This document shows positions 56,235 through 64,000 of a stretch of DNA of 64,000 bases, piece by piece. The position numbers and the translations under genes are program-made. Source of the stretch: Monocercomonoides exilis. Lineage: Eukaryota > Preaxostyla > Oxymonadida > Polymastigidae. The DNA lies in contig LSRY02000043.1 in the NCBI GenBank assembly GCA_001643675.2, positions 363,501 through 427,500 on the forward strand. The letters run 5' to 3'. Numbering within the stretch: the stretch's first letter is position 1; each line of letters begins with the position of its first letter. The notes under the pieces are model-generated. The model ran no database searches. It was not told the origin of the DNA and saw only the letters and a list, made by a program, of their open reading frames with translations.

Positions 56235-59200
56235 TTACTTAGCTATTCCCGACACAAGTCTCTGGGTCTTCCTGTTTCTCAGCAGCGTCACAAGCATCAC
56301 AAACAAATTGCAGCCCAAAACGAAGCCCATGTAGAAGATCACATTCACCGCCAGCATCGTGTCCTTCGTGTTCTGCCTCGACCACAGGCGGTAGATGAGG
56401 AAGAGACACACAAAGAACATCGGAATCAGGATTGACTCAATGCTTGTGCTCACAACTTTGATAACCTGCCTGGAAAAGAGAGACTTGTGAGGCACAGCTG
56501 GCTGGCTTGATAAAGAGGAAGAGGAAGAAGGAGAGGAAGAAATAGAAGCAGAAGAAGAAGAAGAAGCACTGGAAGAAGAAGAAGAAGAAGAAGAAGATGT
56601 TGAAGAAGTAGAAGAAATACCCAGTTCTCTAAAGCATGCACGTTGAATTGTGTCGACGATGAAGTTCATGTCCATAAAGAGAAAGACCATCAGACCAAAC
56701 TTCACAAACGCCATTTGCACAACGCTGATGTACTCGTGGTTGCTGTACCCGAAGATGCCCTTCCAGATCAAAGTCGCGTCGACCTGTGTGGAAAGGGGAA
56801 GGAGAAGGGGAAGGAGAAGGGGAAGGAGAAGGGGAAGAGGAGGGAAAGAGAGAAAGAGAAAGAAAGAGAGAAAATAATAAATGTGTTATGTTCGAGGAAA
56901 TGGAGAAAGAGAGAATAAATAAATAAAACAAAAATAATATTACAATTATAATAAATCCAAGCAAAATAAAGCCAAAAAAATAAAGAAAAGAAAAGAAAAG
57001 AAAAGAAAAGAAAAGAAAAGAAAAGAAAAGAAAAGAAAAGAAAAGAAAAGAAAAGAAAAGAAAAGAAAAGAAAAAGAAAAAGAAAAGAAAAGAAAAGAAA
57101 AGAAAAGAAAAAGAAAAGAAAAGAAAAGAAAAGAAAAGAAAAAGAAAAAGAAAAGAAAAGAAAAGAAAAGAAAAGAAAAGAAAAGAAAAGAAAAGAAAAG
57201 AAAAGAAAAGAAAAAAAAAGAAAAGAAAAAGAAAAGAAAAGAAAAGAAAAGAAAAGAAAAGAAAAGAAAAGAAAAGAAAAGAAAAGAAAAGAAAAGAAAG
57301 AAATGAAAACCAAATAAAAAAATCATCACACATTCAAAGTGACATCTTCACCCAAATGTCCCAGCCACGCCAATGGAGAGAACACAATCACAGTCGCTGC
57401 AAAATAAAACACCAAATACTCCAACAGACAGCTTCTCACAGAAGAATTAGAAGAAGAATTAGAAGAAGAATTAGAAGAAGAAGAAGCAGATGAAGAAGAA
57501 AAAGTGCTCAGCCCTAGTTCGAGTGAGCTTTCCTGCTTTGCTCTGCGGCGCTGTGCGCGAGCAGCCGATGAAGAAGAATGCTGCAGAAGCATCTCGACCG
57601 AGTAAGCGATGATTGGGTAGACACAGAACTTGTTGATGACGAAGTGGAAGAGGTACACGAGGGTGTGCAGGAAATGCGCATCCAACATGGCGAAGGAGAT
57701 GAACAGCGTCGGCAGCTGCAGAGGAGAAGGAGGAGAATAACAAGCAGAGAAGGACTCGAGCAATGAGCCGGTTTCAATAAATGCCTGGCTGAAGGAAAGG
57801 GTGCTGGCGGAGGCAGAGTACTGGGAGATGGGAGAGAGGCAGATGATGGCGATGTAGATGGCACTGGAACAGATGATGAGGATCTGAATTATGAAGAATA
57901 TGTGGAGGAAGAGGAAGAAGAGGAGGAGGAAGAGGAGGAGGAAGAGGAGGAGGAAGAGGAGGAGGAAGAGGAGGAAGAAAGAGGAAGAAGGGGAAGAAGA
58001 TAATAATGAAATGATTATAATAATAATAAAGAAAATGATAAAGGAGAAAATAAATGAGTTAAATATTTGTTTTCATAGAACAAAGAGTGAAAATAAAACG
58101 GGGGGCGGGGGGGGGGGGGAGGTGAGGGAATATAAAACATTAAAATAAAAATATAATAAAAACAAAAGCAAAAGCAAAAGCAAAAAATTCAAAACAAGAT
58201 TCAGATGCATACAACAGACGGATGGAATCCAAAGGGATAACTGATGGTGATGTAGTGTGGATCAGTTTTGGCCCATCCCACATGCGCCTCGTGGTTAGAC
58301 AGAATGAAGGGATCACAGAATATCTCTGAAGGAGATTGAAAGAAAAAAAAAGAAAAAAGGGAATAAAAATTAATTAAGATTATTTTGAAAAAAAAAATTA
58401 TGAAAAATTGAATTAAAAAAATAAATAAATAAATGTGCAAATAAATAAATAAAACATATCAAACACATAAAACACATAAAAAATAAAAATAAAAAACTCT
58501 TGCACACTCAGCAACCACAGCATGACCAGTGAATAAAAATGCACCACCATCATCGCCTTAAACCCAGACAGCCCGCTTCCACTCGGAATATTCTGCGTCT
58601 TCCTCTTCTTCCTCAGTAGCACACGCATCGCTGCAGGCACCAGAATCTCAAACACCAAATACACCCACGTCAACACACTGTACAGCGCATGCGTCGCATT
58701 CGTCGTGCTGCCTTCGCCCACCCACTTGCTTTTGGTCAGCTTTGGAAACACCAAAAGAGCCAGGACATGCGCTAGAATCACTCCCAGACACAGGAAGATC
58801 TCCTTCCGCTTCCTCTCGTGCTTGCCCTGGCGCAGAGCGGGCATTCCAATAGAAGTTAAAGAAGAAGAAAGAGAAGAGGAAGAGGAAGAAGAGGATGATA
58901 ATGAAGAATCTTTTCCTTCATCCGTTGCAGATGAAGGGAACAGCGAATTGTCTTCGAACGAAGAATTCAGCAGACTATCATAACCTCCCTTGTTCTTCTT
59001 CTTCAGCCGGCTTTGGATCAAGTAAAGTGTGCACATCAGAACAAACGTCTGTGCAATCACCAGGAATATGAAGATCTTCAGCTTGATAATCATCTTCGGC
59101 TTCTTGACAAACAAGAAAGAGAACATATACCCCGTCAAAAAGAACCGCAGCAGCATAAACAGAACTAGCATCGACGAAGACTTCAATCGAGATGCCTTTC

Positions 59201-60766
59201 CAGACGAATGTTTAGAGCCGCTCTGTGAATCTTCTGAGTCCTCACCTTCTTTCTTGCCCTTCAGCAGCCTCCGGATAACTGCCACATCGCCTGCGCTGTA
59301 CCGCAAGTTCAGTGCCACATACGCCACCAGATACACACACGACCACACATAATCGCCCACCCTTTTTCCAGCCGTGACGTCCAAATACATCGCCCTCTGC
59401 GTCGTGTTGAATGCGCTCTCAAACTCGTTCCACTTCTCCAGCCGCCGGAGCGCCACCTCCTCTCCGCTCGCCGCCCGCTTCTTGACTTCGCTCAGCGGCA
59501 TGCCCCAGTCTTCGAACGGCTTCAGGTCCCAGTTAAGAACAGTGTGGAAGCTCGAGGGAACTTTGTGTGAAGTCGTCCGGTTCAGCAGGAAGCTCAGCTG
59601 GCGCAAAGCTTGCTTCTTCACTTTGATCTCGTCTCGCACATCCTCAAACGAGTTGCGTGGGATTCCCACGGAGTTCCCTGGAATGTCAGTGTTGTTCAGA
59701 TACTTTATGATTGTCGCACAGATGTCGACAACATCCATGTGCCTGAAATCCTTGGTGAAACGAGGGTTGTAAAAGAAAAGCCAGCCTTCGTTATCCTTTG
59801 TGCAACCTCCGTGCAGGCACAATTCTCCATCTTCGGCTATAAGTCATTTAGAAAAATTTGCAAAAACATGAAATTTAAAAATTTTAAAGTTGTGAATTTA
59901 TAATCAAATAAATATATAAAAGTGAAAAGCAAAAAAGAAGGAAGCAAACTAAAATCATCGTATCCGTGATCCGTGTTGATGATTAGAAGATAATCTGGAT
60001 GTTTATCAACAAAATCTTTAACAACTCTCATATTTTCAGCAAATTTATCAGCCAATATTTTTAGTGCAGCAGTATTGTTAACTGCAACTGCTCCGTGCAT
60101 CACATTATCAGATGAAGATGTGTAAGTCATAAAGGAATGACCTTTATTTGACAATTGCTCAAAATGATCGGTTAATTTGGCTTTATTCTCATCTGAGTCA
60201 AAAAAGTATGGGAAGATAACTAAATGTTGTTGAACAAATTGTTCTCCATAATCAACAATATTAAAAAACTCTCTTTTTCTGTAATCATCTCCAAATACAG
60301 TAGAATAAACCCATGTTTCACCTTCCAGCCAAATTTTTTTTTCTTTCCAAGCTCTATTAATTGCAGGAAAAATTGAATCGCCTTTCATAAGCATAATATT
60401 CGGCTTATCATTATCTCTTCCTGTAAACCATGTTTTTAAAAGTTCAAAGGTATATCGTATTTGATTTGTATGGGTCATATAGCGCTTTGTATTATCGTCA
60501 AAAATATCACGTAATTTTTGCGTAACTTTCCACGAAACTCCATCAACAGCAAACCAAATGAATTTATCAAATTGCTCCCTTGTTGAAGGTTCGAATTCCG
60601 GACATCCTTTCGCACAATATTCATATACGCCTGCTTCTTTTGTGTTCAATGTGAAATAATGTGTCATAACGAGTCCTACACAACAAAGCATAACTGTAAG
60701 TATCAAATACCCGAAATTTTCATGAAGCTTTTTCCTAATCAGTGAAATAGAACCCGGCTTAGACAT
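56235..60766 (-). CDS. GPI ethanolamine-phosphate transferase (PIG-O/PIG-G-like)
   Basis: Five exons, complement(56235..56783, 57332..57883, 58213..58325, 58508..59836, 59950..60766), join to 1,119 residues. An N-terminal signal anchor precedes a luminal alkaline-phosphatase-fold domain: FIWFAVDGVSW (usually DALR-D), GDSIFPAINRAW, SSDNVMHGA, then NTDHGYDDF, and ELCLHGGC, the metal-ligand positions of PIG-N/O/G. At least ten hydrophobic helices follow. The enzyme adds phosphoethanolamine to mannose of the GPI anchor in the ER. Length fits PIG-O (about 1,090) better than PIG-N. Ser runs interrupt loops between helices at three places. The domain is divergent, so which of the three ethanolamine transferases it is stays open. 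Confidence 0.82.
56981..57298. repeat. (AAAAG)n/(CTTTT)n pentamer array in a GPI-transferase intron
   Basis: About 60 AAAAG units on the plus strand, with a few AAAAAG variants, fill most of the intron 56784-57331. On the coding strand it is a 318-bp CTTTT pyrimidine tract. Confidence 0.93.
58099..58131. repeat. G-run in an otherwise AT-rich intron
   Basis: GGGGGGCGGGGGGGGGGGGG lies in the GPI-transferase intron 57884-58212. It is the only long G run in the window; the transcript carries it as C runs. Confidence 0.85.
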
Positions 60767-63013
60767 TTATGAACGGTAAAAATAGATTCTATCTTTAATA
60801 GAGATCCATAAACCCACTGTTTTACTTATTTATTTTATAAAAATTCAAAAGAAGAACATATCTAGAATGAAATGCTTCAAAACACGAAAATGGAAGAAAG
60901 CAGTATGTTTTTGTTAAATGAAAACGATGACAAGTCAATGCTCAGAAAGGAAAAGAAAATTTTTTAAAAACGATAATGAAAATTTGTAACATTCAATATG
61001 ATTTTTTTTTAAATTTTATTTATTTTATAATAATGATTAATTTTGAATCCATCAAATAGAGCAAAATTTTGAAGTAGAAGAATCTTTAAACTGTTTTTGA
61101 TTAAATGATTTCCATTTAAACCTTTTCAAATTCAATCTTCACATGAATAATCTGAAAGTATTACACTCATCACTCTCACGTTCATTTCAAAAAAAGAGAA
61201 AATCAATTAAAAATTGAAAGAAAAAATCAAAATACACTGAATAAATAAAACATCTTTTAAATAATCACATTGTTGCTTTCTTTTACATCTTTGATTGCAA
61301 CTTACTTACTTGTAGCTAAGGAATCAATGTATTCTTCTCCATTAGCAGTATCATTCAATTCCCGTTTTAGAGAAGCTGAAGAAAAATAACACATTTAAAA
61401 CAGCACCCTGAACTGTGAAGTAACTATAAATAAGACATGATCACAGCACATTTTACAACCTCCTTTTTATCAGCCAGAATAAAATCGGTGGCATCAATGT
61501 AGTTGATGATAATTATTGCAGAAAAACAAACGTTACATAACGGACAATATAAAACTCTACTAACTCCCTGTACCTATGAGAAAGTTATTTACTCGTTAGT
61601 TCGTTTTCCTCGACTGTGTCTTCGCTTCCCACTCATGCACACATCCTCTATGTATCAAATACAAAAATTACAGCAACTGTGATTTTTTTCTGATTTCATT
61701 TAAGTTTCAATCAATTTTCTCAAATTGAGCATTTGAGTTCAATTTCTTTTTCTCTTCATTTCCGATAGCAATCCATATGAATGAAAATTTTGTCACCTTT
61801 CATTTTCTTTTCACGTGAATTGTGAAATATCATTTTCTGATTCAAAAAACACAACGCCAACTCTGAAACATTTATTTCTTCGAATTGTCTTCATCAAATG
61901 GAAATTGATTTCGTGATAAACAATTTTTATTGTTTTTATATCTTCAAAAAGAATTTCCTTTATCATACCAATGATCAATTCATCAATTCTCTTTTATTAT
62001 GAAATACCCATTATTTCTTGTCAGTTAACTGTTTTTTTATAATGTTTCACAAGATTTACATTTTACATTCGCTTTCGCCTTTGAATTCAGTTCATCATTC
62101 TCGTGCTTCGTTACAAGTTGAATGCTATTCGAGTTTTGCAATCTGAAGAAGGCCATCTCTGCAATCATTCATTCCAGATGATCTTTCTTTCCCTTCTCTT
62201 TCCTTTTTGGCTGATCATCCTTCGATCTCCAAATAGAATAATTAGAATCGACCACCATTTTTAATTGAGAGTATGTTACTCTGCTTTTCTCGACTGAATG
62301 TTGAATTCTTACATTGATAAATATTTTCGACTGAAATCCTGCAATTGAATAATCATTAATTTGCATTTCTGAATATGAACAAAAGACAAGGTTTGACGTT
62401 GAATTTATTGAAAGTTTAATGAAATGGAAAAAACATTATTTTTGTTGTTTATCACAAAAGACGTTGAGGAAGAAGAAAAAATGAATCGAAATGGATTCAT
62501 CAAAAAGGCATTTCATCACAAGAATTATGAATGAAAAATGAAAATAAGTCGCAATTGTTGATTCATCTGCTGAGAAGAAGAAATATGAACAAGACAATTT
62601 TCGGTTCAATTTGGTTGAGATTCATATTTAACAGCTTAAATGAATTAGAATGTTGATGCCCTGATCCAATTCCCAAGTGGGAGGAATGAAGCAAAGATGA
62701 AGCAGAAGAAGGTTAAATTATTAGACGAAAAAGGAATCCTCAAAAATTTTTATGATCTTCAAGAAGAAGATTTTGAGAAGGATTAATACGCTTTTGAAGA
62801 TTGGTCAAAACATCGCTTTTAATGAGCGAAATTCAAACAATTCTAAGAATGGTAATCACAAAATTCATTACCGATAGAATAATGCAAATCGATCCAGATA
62901 GATTTCAACACTTCATTAACTGACTTTGCGAGGTCGTACCGTAACTTCTTGAAACTAACAGAAAATGGCATTGAGTTGTTGATACCCAATAATAAAACGA
63001 ACGAAATAAATAT
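60767..63013. other. 2.2-kb mostly intergenic region with small candidate genes
   Basis: AT-rich DNA upstream of the GPI-transferase gene. The candidates are a possible multi-exon small gene at 61302-61636 (next entry), a plus-strand frame at 62421 with MEKTLFLLFITKDVEEEEKM, and coding-like fragments near 62700-62850 (KLLDEKGILKNFYDLQEEDF) with in-frame stops. These could be decayed genes. Nothing else is supported. Confidence 0.4.
61302..61636 (-). CDS. Possible small zinc-ribbon protein (weakly ELOF1/Elf1-like)
   Basis: ATG 61636 opens a basic MSGKRRHSRGKRTNE. About 30 nt later the same frame resumes with RVLYCPLCN, and a last segment after a TTCTTCAG acceptor reads LKRELNDTANGEEYIDSLAT to a TAA at 61302. 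A basic start, then CPxCN, resembles the transcription elongation factor Elf1 (ELOF1). Intermediate joins cannot be fixed: the first gap would need a 33-nt intron, and the second Cys pair is unclear. This is a lead, not an annotation. Confidence 0.25.
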
Positions 63014-64000
63014 CTAACGAAGATATTGACAAAGAAGAAGATGATGATGAAGTATTGACAGATGAAGCGGAGGAGGTGGGCCTTTTGACTGAAAGACGGA
63101 ATTAAAAAAGCTTCTGGTGAAAGAAAGAGAGAAAGAAAGAGAGAGGGAAGAAGGAAAGGAGGAAGAAACAGAAGCAGAAGAAATGGCAGAGGGAGAAGTA
63201 CAACTAAAACCAACAGCAGCAGAAGGAGGAGGAGAAAGATAAGATGATGATGAATAAGCGAAAGGAACAGGAACAAGAACAGGAGCATTCACAGGAGCAG
63301 CAGACATCTGTACCGGCAGTAAGGAAAAGAAGAAAAGGAAGAAGAGGAGGAGGAGAAACAGGAAGAAGAAGAAGAAGAAGATAATGAAGAAGAAGAAGAA
63401 GAAGAAGAAGAAGAAGATGATGATGATGATGATAAGGAGGAGGAGGAGGAGGAGGTAGTTCTATCGATGGTGATTGTACTGAGGATGAGGGAGGAAAAGA
63501 GAGGGAGAGTCATTAAAGAGGTAGAAGAGGATGGGGGCGATAATATTTTTTAAAAATTGTGGGTAATGGTGATACGATGGAGAGCGCAGAGATTATAAGA
63601 GTACCTTAGGTTCAGGTGAAGGGGACTGAGGAGAGAGAGATGAATCGGGAAACGATGATTAAATAGAGGATGAGGAAAAAGAAGAAAAAGAAAATAATGT
63701 TATTGATTGCGATGGTTGTGATTGAGAGATACCACTGGAGGCTGTTGTGGTGCTAGTTGTGCTATTTCTTGCAATTATTGCATCAGTCAAGCTGAAGGAA
63801 GGTATCTTGTTGTAAGTTAAAGTTGAGCTGAGGAGGGTAAGGGAGCCTTTTGGTTTTGAAGAAGAGGAGTGAGGGGAGAAAGTTGGATTGGGGAATGAAG
63901 ATAATGAGGGAGGGGAAGGAGAGAATGAAGAGGGAGAGGGAGAGGGAGAGGAGGAAGAGTGGGGAGAAGCAGTTACAGAAGAAGAAGATATGATAGAACC
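63014..64000 (-). CDS. Partial Ser-rich gene running off the right edge
   Basis: On the minus strand, frames rich in Ser/Pro/Thr are linked by plausible splice sites: an exon entering from beyond 64000 (SPHSSSSPSPSPSSFSPSPP) to FSLTDAIIARNSTTSTTTAS and a GTATCT donor near 63760; a possible 21-nt exon SPSPEPK at about 63611-63631; a Ser-run exon from about 63480 (TIDRTTSSSSSS); and a last exon ending HHHLLLCQYLR at 63014. The first-exon end resembles exon 2 of the gene at 52 kb. Phases between these pieces are not all resolved, and a pseudogene is possible. Confidence 0.35.

Noticed and set aside
56629-57333. Long FLFFS-type hydrophobic frame on the minus strand, seeming a membrane protein
   Set aside because: It is the CTTTT pentamer array of a GPI-transferase intron; flanking exons splice across it in phase.
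63289-63513. A possible intact poly-Ser protein
   Set aside because: The frame is short and bounded by splice-like sites; treated as an exon of the partial edge gene.
1-64000. Alternative genetic code with TAA/TAG read as Gln, known in some protists
   Set aside because: Conserved proteins end where expected at TAA (UBE2G2, eIF4A, PITP), TAG (EVH1, U-box) and TGA (phosphatase, DHHC), and no domain needs a stop codon read through.

Overview
This window is nuclear DNA of an intron-rich, AT-rich microbial eukaryote. Nearly every recognisable gene is split by short GT-AG introns, mostly about 50-100 nt and often with a GTTTG donor. Conserved proteins end at TAA, TAG and TGA alike, so the standard code applies. 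Microsatellites are abundant both in introns and inside genes, where they give Ser, Lys/Glu and Pro runs. The gene set (PRP39, eIF4A, PITP, EVH1, GPI ethanolamine-phosphate transferase, two DHHC enzymes) is plainly eukaryotic, but I cannot place the species from sequence alone. There are no operons, IS elements, CRISPR arrays or viral genes. Exon joins below were worked out by hand from reading phase and protein conservation; most multi-exon models sum to whole codons.

Layout, left half. 1-9 kb: a PPIL2-type cyclophilin without its U-box, a PP4/PP6-type phosphatase catalytic subunit, a polytopic membrane protein with a poly-Ser tail, a Cdc25/Acr2-like rhodanese and a small coiled-coil protein. 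9.6-14.1 kb: an AT-rich gene desert with diverged inverted-repeat elements. 14-25 kb: a four-finger RanBP2-type zinc-finger protein, a short EVH1 protein, a UBE2G2-type E2, a small coiled-coil protein, an MGMT/ATL-fold protein with Asp at the catalytic Cys position, a class I PITP and eIF4A. 25-33 kb: an MRH/Atg27-like receptor, a very large PRP39 homologue, a coiled-coil protein and tRNA-Val(UAC).

Layout, right half. 33-45 kb: a 1,142-residue coiled-coil protein, a ferric reductase/NOX-type flavocytochrome with a large low-complexity insertion, and, tightly packed beside it, a DHHC palmitoyltransferase, a VanZ-like protein and a second DHHC. 45-54 kb: a Pro-rich protein with a C-terminal C2H2-like finger, a U-box protein, a SPRY protein, and a Ser-rich gene whose intron carries about 82 TTC units. 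54-64 kb: a secreted cathepsin-B-like protease, a GPI ethanolamine-phosphate transferase and a Ser-rich partial gene at the right edge with an exon related to the one at 52 kb.

Several genes fall into shared processes: ubiquitin (UBE2G2, U-box protein), pre-mRNA splicing (PRP39, PPIL2), secretory and membrane biology (MRH receptor, PITP, DHHC enzymes, GPI transferase, flavocytochrome). They are not organised as one pathway. The most unusual item is the MGMT/ATL-fold protein at 18.0-19.9 kb.
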